This document shows positions 1 through 6,632 of a DNA stretch of 10,865 nucleotides, piece after piece; position 1 is the first letter of the stretch, and every line of letters starts with the position of its first letter. The stretch lies in assembly GCA_963923035.1 (NCBI GenBank), contig CAWUKT010000134.1:1-10865 (forward strand), given 5' to 3'. The notes below the pieces were generated by a model. The model saw only the letters and a list, made by a program, of their open reading frames with translations. It was not told the origin of the DNA and ran no database searches. Position numbers and translations under genes: made by a program. This stretch comes from CAWUKT01 sp963923035 (lineage in GTDB: Bacteria; Bacteroidota; Bacteroidia; J057; JADKCL01).

Positions 1-269
1 GTTTGCTGCGCGCGCCGGGGCCAAAGGTTCGTTTTCCCCCATGCTCCGGCTTCGCTTCCCTCCGCTCGGCTCGTGAAAATTAGAATTTGGATGGCAAGGG
101 TCGCGGCGGGCGGCGGGACTTTCAAGATCGGCTGGAAAAAAATGCTGGCTGCGCGGCGCATTTTTTGTCTGCGCCTCACCTGAAAGTCCCGCTGCCAGCC
201 GCGGGGGATCAGCCATCAAATTCAATTTTCACTCGCGTCGCTTCGGTGATGCTCAACCGGATTCATGAT
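1..269. other. Non-coding lead-in dominated by a palindromic element
   Basis: I see no convincing gene in this stretch. A reading frame is open across it, but it runs through a long foldback structure and its translation has no recognisable character. Bases 41-72 are a C/T/G-rich run with repeated GCTTCGCTTCC- and CTCCGCTCGG-like words. The remainder is the nested inverted repeat described separately. Confidence 0.5.
74..231. repeat. Nested palindromic element, MITE-like or structured RNA
   Basis: Three stems are nested in one foldback. The outer arms are 74-95 and 212-231: TGAAAATT-GAATTTG-ATGGC, 20 pairs with two single-base bulges. The middle arms are 102-124 and 181-203: 23 positions, of which 21 are Watson-Crick, one is a G-T wobble and one is a mismatch. 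The core GCGGGACTTTCA pairs perfectly with TGAAAGTCCCGC. The inner arms are 137-145 (AAAAAATGC) and 158-166 (GCATTTTTT). The element is flanked by CTCG at 70-73 and CTCG at 232-235, which could be a 4-base target-site duplication. No transposase is present, so if the element is mobile it is non-autonomous. It could instead be a structured RNA or an extragenic palindrome. Confidence 0.7.
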
Positions 270-419
270 ATGAAAACTTCTCCTTTTACCCCTGACGCGC
301 TCCGCGAACGCCTGGCCACGGCCCTTCACCTGGTCGAATCGCTGGCCTACGCGCAAAGCCCGCTCGAATACCAACTCCTCCTACGGGACCTTCGGGAGGT
401 GCTGGCGAACGCCGACTGA
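270..419 (+). CDS. Possible small hypothetical protein, 49 aa
   Basis: This short ORF begins with ATG (MKTSPFTPDALRERL) and ends in TGA. The predicted product is mostly helical: residues 7-28 and 33-47 would form two amphipathic helices rich in Leu, Arg, Glu and Ala. It has no signal peptide or membrane segment. An in-frame ATG at 249 would add seven residues. I preferred 270 because sequence upstream of it runs into the palindromic element. Codon choice (many G/C third positions) matches the confirmed genes nearby. A G-rich palindrome follows the stop directly. I do not recognise a family. It may be a real small protein or a chance ORF in GC-rich DNA. Confidence 0.35.
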   Translation: MKTSPFTPDALRERLATALHLVESLAYAQSPLEYQLLLRDLREVLANAD

Positions 420-423
420 GCCT

Positions 424-439
424 GGGGGCCAAGGCCCCC
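424..439. other. G/C palindrome just after the small ORF
   Basis: GGGGGCC-AA-GGCCCCC is a perfect palindrome. As RNA it would form a six-pair stem with a CAAG loop. It lies five bases beyond the stop codon of the 49-residue ORF. No T-run follows, so it is not a standard intrinsic terminator, but it could still protect or end a transcript. Confidence 0.45.
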
Positions 440-523
440 GCCTGAACCTGCGGTGTTGACTTTACGCATTGCCCCATCCGCAAGTAGAACAGTCCTTCTG
501 TTCAAATGCATTCTGCCACATCC

Positions 524-549
524 CTCAGCGCATTGCCTCATGCGCTGAG
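524..549. repeat. Perfect 10-base inverted repeat
   Basis: CTCAGCGCAT (524-533) and ATGCGCTGAG (540-549) are exact reverse complements separated by TGCCTC. No T-run follows on either strand, so an operator or a structured leader is as likely as a terminator. A smaller inverted repeat (AACAG/CTGTT, 488-502) lies upstream. Both sit in the 249-base gap before the BtpA-family gene. Confidence 0.4.
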
Positions 550-633
550 CAACCGCCCAGATAACTCCCCCCCATCCCCCCGCAAACCCACCCACATAGC
601 CACAGACGTAAAAAGCCCGCCCCCACGAAAAAC

Positions 634-664
634 TTGCCATTCGACAATGGAATTTTGACCTTTG
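634..664 (+). promoter_or_regulatory. Candidate Bacteroidota promoter of the BtpA-family gene
   Basis: TTG at 634-636 and GACCTTTG at 657-664 are separated by 20 bases. They resemble the Bacteroidota -33 (TTG) and -7 (TAnnTTTG) elements, with one mismatch in the -7 box. Transcription would begin very close to the ATG at 669, giving a leaderless or nearly leaderless message. Confidence 0.35.
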
Positions 665-668
665 TCCC

Positions 669-1466
669 ATGCAATTCTCGGACATCTTTTCCCGCCCCAA
701 ACCCCTCATCCCCGTGATTCACCTCCAGGCACTGCCAGGAGCGCCCCTCTACAACGGCAAGGTGCAGGAGGTCTACGACCAGGCCATCCGGGAAGCCGAG
801 ATTTTTGCGGCGGAGGGCGTCGACGGCCTCATCATCGAGAACTTCCGCGACCTCCCCTTCTACCCGGATCGGGTGCCGGCCGAGACCATTGCGGCGATGG
901 CGACAGTCGCCCGGGAAATCCGCAACCGCGTGAAGATTCCGATTGGCATCAATGTCTTGCGGAACGACGCGGAGGCCGCCCTGGCCATCGCGACCGCCGT
1001 GGGAGCCGAATTCATTCGGGTCAATGTCCACAACGGGGCCGCCCTGACCGACCAGGGCATCGTCCAGGGGCGCGCATTTGCCACCCTGCGCAAGCGCCGC
1101 CACCTCTTATCCCAAACCCTCATTTTCGCCGACGTCGCCGTCAAGCATGCCTACCCATTGGCCGAAGCACCACTGGACAAATTGACGCAGGACCTCGCGC
1201 TGCGATCCATGGTGGACGCCCTCATTGTGTCCGGGAGCGGAACCGGAGCCGAGACCGACGTCAACGATCTCCGCACCGTCAAAAACAATTCTCCCCTGCC
1301 GGTCCTCATCGGCAGTGGCACAACCCCGTCCAATCTCCGCCACCTCCACCCCATTGCCGACGGATTTATAGTCGGAAGCTATTTCAAAAAGGAAGGCATT
1401 GCGACCAATCCGGTGGAGGCCGCCCGCGTCAAAGATTTCGTCCAGGTGTATCGGATTTTGGAGTAA
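669..1466 (+). CDS. BtpA/SgcQ family TIM-barrel protein
   Basis: The 265-residue product is a full-length member of the BtpA family. This family includes cyanobacterial BtpA, linked to photosystem I biogenesis, and E. coli SgcQ; the enzymatic reaction is generally unknown. Visible family features include HLQALPGAP (18-26), GVDGLIIENF (50-59), PIGINVLRND (91-100), RVNVHNGAALTDQG (117-130), ADVAVKHA (154-161), and the phosphate-binding-like loops SGSGTG (188-193) and IGSGTT (214-219), followed by DGFIVGSYFKK (231-241). The alternating strands and helices fit a (beta/alpha)8 barrel. There is no signal peptide, so it should be cytoplasmic. The start is the first ATG after the promoter-like TTTG and has no Shine-Dalgarno sequence, as is usual in this phylum. 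In a non-photosynthetic host the photosystem role does not apply; a sugar- or nucleotide-related role is a guess. Confidence 0.92.
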   Translation: MQFSDIFSRPKPLIPVIHLQALPGAPLYNGKVQEVYDQAIREAEIFAAEGVDGLIIENFRDLPFYPDRVPAETIAAMATVAREIRNRVKIPIGINVLRNDAEAALAIATAVGAEFIRVNVHNGAALTDQGIVQGRAFATLRKRRHLLSQTLIFADVAVKHAYPLAEAPLDKLTQDLALRSMVDALIVSGSGTGAETDVNDLRTVKNNSPLPVLIGSGTTPSNLRHLHPIADGFIVGSYFKKEGIATNPVEAARVKDFVQVYRILE

Positions 1467-1472
1467 AATCCG
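1452..1472 (+). other. Hairpin spanning the BtpA-family stop codon
   Basis: CGGATTTT (1452-1459) pairs with AAAATCCG (1465-1472) around a GGAGT loop, an eight-pair stem that contains the TAA stop at 1464-1466. No T-run follows, so it is at most a weak terminator or an mRNA-end stabiliser. Confidence 0.35.
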
Positions 1473-1532
1473 CATATAAGTCCCTCATTTTCGTTAGGAT
1501 TGTATTTAATGTCCCAGTACAACCTATATGCT

Positions 1533-2444
1533 ATGCGCGCTATTTACCTATTGTCCTTCCTGATTTTATTCTCCGGCCCTTCCCTCCTCCCGGCCCAGGA
1601 AAACGATTCCGCTGTGGAGAAAGATTTTACGGGGGTATGGTTGGGGAAATTGTCCCAGCGCCTGGATCCGCCGTTCAATTCCTATGTCCTGCGGCTCGAA
1701 TTGAAGCAGCGGGGCAATATCGTAACGGGACGTTCGCATATCCACGTCACGGATAGTGTGCAGCTGTACGCGGAGATGGACATCAAGGGAATCGTCAAAG
1801 AGGGAAAGCTCTATTTCCGGGAGGAGCACATCACCGATTCCCACCACCTCGCCAATTGGGACTGGTGTTTGAAAAAGGGGATTCTATCGCTGGAAGACAA
1901 AGGGAAACTGATCCAAATGACCGGGCCGTGGGAAGGCTGGGTTGGACGGACGCGCTGTGAGAGTGGAAACCTCAACATCGAAAAGATCAATATTGTGGAG
2001 AAAGAGGAGGATGTGGAGAAGGAAGTGGTCGTCGTGGAGGAACCCAAACAGGACATCAAGAAAAACGAACCCGAGGAAAAAGAGGAACCAAAAAACATCG
2101 TCGAGGGCCGTCGCATCACCCGTCAAAAGACGGTCAAGGTCAAGGCCGATGAATTCGTCGCTTATATCTGGGACGCCAACAAAGAAGATGGCGATGTCAT
2201 TTCCCTGAAATACAATGGCGAGTGGATCCTCCGCAACTATACCATCCAAAACCGCAAGCGCCCCATCCGCATCAAAGTGGAACCCGGCGCCGATAACCGA
2301 CTCATCCTTTTTGCCGAAGACCTCGGCACCATTCCTCCGAATACCTGCGCCCTCACCTTCTTCGACGGCGAACGCGAACGCACCCTCAGCCTGGTCTCCG
2401 ACCGGATTTCCTGTGGCGCCCTGAAATTTGTGCGGGAAGATTAA
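1533..2444 (+). CDS. Secreted two-domain protein with charged linker
   Basis: With the ATG at 1533, the 303-residue product begins with a clean signal peptide (MRAIYLLSFLILFSG, cleavage probably after the Ala-Gln near 21-22), so it is exported to the periplasm or cell surface. An earlier ATG (1509) would only add eight polar residues. Residues 31-145 form a beta-rich, lipocalin-like segment (DFTGVWLGKL near 31-40, Trp/Gly-rich, two Cys at 112 and 142). Residues 152-192 are a low-complexity Glu/Lys/Val linker. Residues 198-302 are a compact domain with EDGDVISLKYNGEWIL (218-233) and PPNTCALTFFDGERERTL (268-285). I recall this last type from secreted Bacteroidota proteins, but I can give it no function. 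It follows the BtpA-family gene by 66 bases and could be cotranscribed, though a TAGGATTG sequence (1495-1502) might be its own weak promoter. No catalytic residues are evident. Confidence 0.8.
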   Translation: MRAIYLLSFLILFSGPSLLPAQENDSAVEKDFTGVWLGKLSQRLDPPFNSYVLRLELKQRGNIVTGRSHIHVTDSVQLYAEMDIKGIVKEGKLYFREEHITDSHHLANWDWCLKKGILSLEDKGKLIQMTGPWEGWVGRTRCESGNLNIEKINIVEKEEDVEKEVVVVEEPKQDIKKNEPEEKEEPKNIVEGRRITRQKTVKVKADEFVAYIWDANKEDGDVISLKYNGEWILRNYTIQNRKRPIRIKVEPGADNRLILFAEDLGTIPPNTCALTFFDGERERTLSLVSDRISCGALKFVRED

Positions 2445-3184
2445 TTGCGGAACACGCCGAGGTTGATGAAAATGTTCCAGGGGAAAAGGGAAAAGTACGG
2501 ACCATTCGGATCGGCATCCTGAATCGACAACAAAGGCGTCAGCTGGATGCGAGTCCCTACTTCAAACATCACACCGGTATTGTCCCCCACGGTCACTTCC
2601 TTCACCAGCGCGGTCCCAAAGCCCAGGTTGAAGCGGTTGTGGTTCGCCAGCGAAGTACTTCTATAATCCAACCAGTTTTGTTGTCCGGAGAGTCCGCACG
2701 CGAAGGGATAGTTCTCGACGCGGGCCCGGATGGAATAGGTCAAATGGGCCTGGAACTTGAGAAAGATGCTCGCCCGGGGAATATAGAAGCGGAACCCCGG
2801 CTCTACCACGATATTGTTGAAGCGAAAATTCCGGCCGGGGACGGTATCGGCCGTCGAAATATAGGTAGGGAAGCTGTCAAGGGTACAGTCATTGGCATAG
2901 CCCAGGCTCTTGGGCCAGAAATTCTGATCCAGTCCGACGAAGGGCGTAAAATCTACGTTCCAATCGAGGGGAATATTGAGGTAGGCGCCGTACGTGAAGC
3001 GGTGACCCGCTTCAAACAAGGAGAATTCCTCGCCCCGGTAGTAATTGGTCGAGGGAATTTCCAACCCATAGCCGAGGCGTACCCCGAACTGCGTCGGGCC
3101 TTTCTCCCGCAACGTATCCTGCTGCCCCCACCCCATTTGAAAGAGGAAGCCCAGCCCGATCAGTACCATCGTCCAATGCTTCAT
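2441..3184 (-). CDS. Outer-membrane beta-barrel protein, hypothetical
   Basis: Using the ATG at 3184, the product is 247 residues with a typical signal peptide (MKHWTMVLIGLGFLFQMGWG, cleavage about residue 20-21). A longer ORF upstream has no signal sequence at its N-terminus, so it was not used. The mature part has alternating hydrophobic and aromatic strands typical of small outer-membrane barrels: TQFGVRLGYGLEI (31-43), FTYGAYLNIPL (63-73), VDFTPFVGLDQNFW (77-90), VVEPGFRFYI (126-135), IFLKFQAHLTYSI (140-152), RFNLGFGTALV (184-194), GVMFEVGTRIQLTPLL (204-219). It ends in a strand, FPWNIFINLGVFRN, close to an OmpA/PorT-type barrel end although without a terminal Phe. Two Cys (100, 163) may pair. 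It lies 71 bases downstream of the TPR-like gene on the same strand. Ligand and role are unknown. Confidence 0.8.
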   Translation of the reverse strand: MKHWTMVLIGLGFLFQMGWGQQDTLREKGPTQFGVRLGYGLEIPSTNYYRGEEFSLFEAGHRFTYGAYLNIPLDWNVDFTPFVGLDQNFWPKSLGYANDCTLDSFPTYISTADTVPGRNFRFNNIVVEPGFRFYIPRASIFLKFQAHLTYSIRARVENYPFACGLSGQQNWLDYRSTSLANHNRFNLGFGTALVKEVTVGDNTGVMFEVGTRIQLTPLLSIQDADPNGPYFSLFPWNIFINLGVFRN

Positions 3185-3255
3185 AGGACTTAATACACAA
3201 AAAATTCGGGTTGAATTCAAATGGAAAAGGGGAAAAGAAAGGGAACGGACACCGT

Positions 3256-4557
3256 TCAGGCAAAGCGAGAACTCCGCACGGGAGAGCCGTGAAAGTACTT
3301 CTCGCGGCATCCTGCCATCGGCGGAACCCCGATGGCCTGGGCAAACGCGAGGTATTCCTCCATGTCGTCCACCGGATTCTCGACCAGGTCGGCCGAAAGG
3401 ATTTTGGCAATCGCTTCTTCGGTCCCGATCGATGACGGTTCACAGACCGTGCCATTGCCATGCTCAGACTGCATCCCGCTCTGCCAGGGGCGGCAGCATT
3501 CCTGGTGCATGAAGGTGTGGAAATCCGCCGTGAAGGGGAAGTCCTCCGTCCACTTGTGCGCGTGGCTCCAGACCCATTGTCCCTCGACCCGCTCGGAAGC
3601 GCCCTGAAGGAATTCGCTGGAAGTATTGCTCAGGTCGTAAGCCACGATGAGTCCGGCCTGACCGAGGTCGAGGTCGGGGGTCCAGGCCTGGGTCGTGCCG
3701 CCGGAATAGGTCACCAGCGCCCGGGCGAGGATTTCACTCTCCTGGTTCGGGTAATGGACGATGCGGGTCCAATCGACACCCCAGGTCTGCACCGCAGCGC
3801 GGACCTTCTCGATGCCTTCCCGGATCAAAGTATAACTGTCGTGGACATAGGCATAGCGTCCCCGCATCGGCTTTTCAAATCCGAAGGGAGACAAATGCAA
3901 CAACAATCCGCCGGTCAGGACATAGTGCCAGCCGCGGAGATCTTTCATATCGAGTCGGGCCACTTCCCTGATCTGGTCGGCGCGTTGGAGGAAGCCGCTG
4001 ATGCGCTCCCGCATGAACGAGAGGTTTTCCTCGGGGGGCGAAGCAAGTCCGGGCAGGAATTCCCGAATTTCCTCCAGGTGGCCGGACATGATGCCATTGA
4101 AGGCAGCCAAATAGCGGCAGAGGTAACTCTTTTCGAGGATACCCGGCGAAGAAATCAGGTTGAGGTAGGCAATGTCGTACATGCCCGCGTTCTCGAGGGC
4201 CATGGTCAACTCCGTGAGGATGGCCTCGTTGTCGGGCACCATCAGGTGCGCCTGGTTCAGCGGCGTCGCCGCAATCATCGGCAACTGCGCTTCGATGAGT
4301 TCATACCCGAGGTTGTAGAGCAACTTCGGATCGTGGGGATAATCCCCAGCCCGAATGGCGAGGTGACTCAGCTTCTCAAAGCCCAACGCCCCGGCAATAT
4401 TGCCAAAGAGGTACCAGGCCCGTTCCCACGCGTCCTTGCCGTGCATATTGCCCGGGTACTCCATTACTTTGCGGAGTTCCTGATAAGCCTCCATCGGACT
4501 TGACTGTTGATTCAGGTCCTCGGCTTTCAGATAGATATGTTCAAAACTCAAATCCAT
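3256..4557 (-). CDS. TPR-like cytoplasmic protein of unknown function
   Basis: The 433-residue product has no signal peptide. Its first half (about 5-205) is nearly all helical with helix pairs of tetratricopeptide type, such as PMEAYQELRKVMEYPG (21-36), KLLYNLGYELIEAQLPMIA (78-96) and EAILTELTMALENAGMYDIA (111-130). The second half is different. Residues 206-345 hold a Gly/Trp/Tyr-rich segment (GWHYVLTGGLLLHLSPFG, 209-226), and residues 331-357 are crowded with His, Trp and Cys (SHAHKW, DFHTFMHQECCRPW). The latter could bind metal, but I know of no matching motif. The TPR half suggests protein-protein interaction. The short gap to the downstream barrel gene allows cotranscription. The ATG at 4557 is the only sensible start. 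I do not recognise the family and assign no function. Confidence 0.8.
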   Translation of the reverse strand: MDLSFEHIYLKAEDLNQQSSPMEAYQELRKVMEYPGNMHGKDAWERAWYLFGNIAGALGFEKLSHLAIRAGDYPHDPKLLYNLGYELIEAQLPMIAATPLNQAHLMVPDNEAILTELTMALENAGMYDIAYLNLISSPGILEKSYLCRYLAAFNGIMSGHLEEIREFLPGLASPPEENLSFMRERISGFLQRADQIREVARLDMKDLRGWHYVLTGGLLLHLSPFGFEKPMRGRYAYVHDSYTLIREGIEKVRAAVQTWGVDWTRIVHYPNQESEILARALVTYSGGTTQAWTPDLDLGQAGLIVAYDLSNTSSEFLQGASERVEGQWVWSHAHKWTEDFPFTADFHTFMHQECCRPWQSGMQSEHGNGTVCEPSSIGTEEAIAKILSADLVENPVDDMEEYLAFAQAIGVPPMAGCREKYFHGSPVRSSRFA

Positions 4558-4743
4558 TGTTGATCAGGAGCATCTTCCCCAATGAAACGATTCTTTTTCT
4601 AAACAGGCCAAACACCTCTCATCTTTGGCCGTTAGAGGCCATCCAAGGGTAAAATAGCGGTTCAAAAAAGTATCCGGGGAAGTGATAACAGACTGATTCT
4701 ATATTCTACGGAAGGTCTTTTTCCCGAACTTCCCCCTCATAAC

Positions 4744-4813
4744 TGTCTTTGCCCCGTTTTGGTTGTCCTTTCGGGACAATTTTCCGTCCCGGCACCAAAA
4801 AATTCTATCTTTG
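4744..4813 (+). promoter_or_regulatory. Promoter region of the SLC13-type permease, with hairpin
   Basis: TATCTTTG at 4806-4813 matches the Bacteroidota -7 element TAnnTTTG exactly and lies 28 bases before the ATG at 4842. A T-run at 4780-4783 is in roughly the right place for a -33 element, but it is not a TTG. A near-copy, TGTCTTTG (4744-4751), is followed by the same CCCC and may be a second, upstream start site. Between them TTGTCC (4763-4768) pairs with GGACAA (4774-4779) and is followed by TTTT, forming a small terminator-like hairpin that would affect only transcripts from the upstream site. Confidence 0.45.
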
Positions 4814-4841
4814 CCCCTTCATTTATGTGAATGGGCTGCCC

Positions 4842-6632
4842 ATGACCCCTGATGCCATCGTTACCCTCCTCGTCATTGCCGGAACTGTGGTCCTGTTGGC
4901 CACGGAATGGTTGAGCATGGACGTGGTGGCCCTGTTGGCGGTGGTCACCCTCGTCCTGAGCGGCGTCATCACGCCGGAAGAAGGCATCTCCGGATTCAGC
5001 AACACGGCCACCCTGACCGTCGCCTTCATGTTTGTGATCAGCGCCGCCCTCCTCAAAACCGGGGCCATGCAGACCTTCGCGTCCCGTCTCGCCAACCTGT
5101 TCCAGATCCGATACGGCCTCGGAATCGTCGCCATGATGCTGCTCATCGGCGTCCTGTCCGCATTCGTCAACAATACCCCCGTCGTCGCCGTCTTCATCCC
5201 CGTCGTCATCCAGCTCGCCCATTCATCCGTCCTCAGCCCCGCCAAACTCCTCATTCCCCTGTCCTTTGCCTCCATCTTCGGCGGTATTTGCACCCTCGTC
5301 GGCACCTCCACCAACATTGTGGTCAGTGGAATCGCCGAACGGGAAGGATTGGAAGGCTTCTCGATGTTTGAACTCACCCCCATCGGCCTCATCCTCGCCC
5401 TCGCGGGCGTCCTGTACCTATGGATCCTCGGGCCGCGCCTCCTCCCCAACCGCAAATTTGTCCCCGGGCTCCGCGAACGCTTCGGCATGCGGGGCTACCT
5501 CACCGAGATTGAATTACTGGACGGAGCGGAGGCGGTCGGGAAAAAGATCATGGAGGCCGATTTGGTGAAGGAACTGGAAATGGACATCATCGAGGTGAAG
5601 CGCAAACAGACGGTCTTCAACCTGCCCCAGGGCGACTTCCGATTGAAGGCGGGGGACGTCTTAAAGGTGCGCTGCGATGCCTCCCGCATCAAACAATTGA
5701 AGGATGCAGCCCGGGTCAAGGAGCGGCACGGCTTACGGGTGGGGACAGCTGATTTGGGGGACAAGAGTTCCACTTTGGTGGAGCTGGTGATTCCGGCCGA
5801 GTCCGACATGGAAGGACAAACGCTGAAGGAAATTGATTTTCGCCGCCGGTTCCGGGCGGTTCCCCTGGCTATCCGCCAGCGCCGCGAAATCCAACATGTA
5901 CACCTCTACGACATTCCCTTAAAGTCGGGCGATGTGATCCTGGCCGAGGTCAAACGTCACTTTGTCGAGGAATTGAAGCGGCGGGAAAACGATCCGGGCT
6001 GGCCCTATATCATCCGCTCGGAAAATCCCGAGGCGGACTTCGACAAGCGCAAGTTCGCGCTGGTCGTCGGCATCATCGGCCTGGTCGTCATCGGAGCCGC
6101 GACGGGACTCGTCCACCTGCTGACGGGAGCCATGGCCGGGGTCGTGGCCCTGGTCCTGCTCGGCGTCCTGACGATGAAGGATGCCTACGAAGCCATTTCG
6201 TGGAAGATCATTTTTTTATTGGCCGGAGCCCTCTCCCTGGGCGTGGCCATGCACAATTCGGGATTGGACCAGTTGGTCGCGGAAAGGTTGGTGGATTTAC
6301 TGGACGACTACGGCCCTAACGCCGTGCTGTCGGGACTCTATGTATTGACCGCCGTCTTCACCGAACTCATGTCCAACAACGCCACCGCCGCCCTTATGGC
6401 CCCCGTGGCCATCGCCACGGCCAACCAACTCGGCCAGGACGCCACGCCATTTCTCATCACCATTTGCATTGCCGCCTCCGCCTCCTTCATGACGCCCATC
6501 GGCTACCAAACCAATACCATGGTCTTCTCGGCCGGGCAGTACCGATTCTTCGATTTCCTCCGCGTGGGCACCCTCCTCACCCTTATTTTCTGGGTCCTCT
6601 CCACCATTTTCATACCCCTCCTCTACTTCTGA
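4842..6632 (+). CDS. SLC13 (DASS) family permease with two TrkA-C domains
   Basis: The 596-residue inner-membrane protein has two hydrophobic halves (about 1-200 and 404-596) separated by a soluble insert. Each half carries a hallmark pair of the divalent anion:sodium symporter fold: FVNNTPVVAVFIPV (108-121) with LVGTSTNIVVSG (152-163), and ELMSNNATAALMAPVA (508-523) with TPIGYQTNTMV (551-561). The insert contains two TrkA-C (RCK-C) domains, about 213-288 and 300-375, each ending in a GDVL/GDVI strand (271-274, 363-366). Such domains usually gate or sense ligand. Family substrates include sulfate, dicarboxylates and other oxyanions; the sequence does not settle which. Length is normal for this subfamily. 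The ATG at 4842 was chosen because the upstream extension from 4749 would be polar and would start upstream of the TATCTTTG promoter element. Its end overlaps the next, convergent gene by 10 bases. Confidence 0.93.
   Translation: MTPDAIVTLLVIAGTVVLLATEWLSMDVVALLAVVTLVLSGVITPEEGISGFSNTATLTVAFMFVISAALLKTGAMQTFASRLANLFQIRYGLGIVAMMLLIGVLSAFVNNTPVVAVFIPVVIQLAHSSVLSPAKLLIPLSFASIFGGICTLVGTSTNIVVSGIAEREGLEGFSMFELTPIGLILALAGVLYLWILGPRLLPNRKFVPGLRERFGMRGYLTEIELLDGAEAVGKKIMEADLVKELEMDIIEVKRKQTVFNLPQGDFRLKAGDVLKVRCDASRIKQLKDAARVKERHGLRVGTADLGDKSSTLVELVIPAESDMEGQTLKEIDFRRRFRAVPLAIRQRREIQHVHLYDIPLKSGDVILAEVKRHFVEELKRRENDPGWPYIIRSENPEADFDKRKFALVVGIIGLVVIGAATGLVHLLTGAMAGVVALVLLGVLTMKDAYEAISWKIIFLLAGALSLGVAMHNSGLDQLVAERLVDLLDDYGPNAVLSGLYVLTAVFTELMSNNATAALMAPVAIATANQLGQDATPFLITICIAASASFMTPIGYQTNTMVFSAGQYRFFDFLRVGTLLTLIFWVLSTIFIPLLYF

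Noticed and set aside
1500..1532. TTG start at 1500 or ATG at 1509 for the secreted protein
   Set aside because: Both add polar residues before an otherwise standard signal peptide that begins at the ATG at 1533.
662..1756. Long second plus-strand frame over the BtpA-family gene
   Set aside because: Its Pro/Arg/His-rich translation is the typical shadow of a GC-rich gene, and the true frame matches a known family throughout.
3460..4503. 347-codon plus-strand frame opposite the TPR-like gene
   Set aside because: It is antisense shadow. The minus-strand frame has coherent helical repeats and a natural start and stop.
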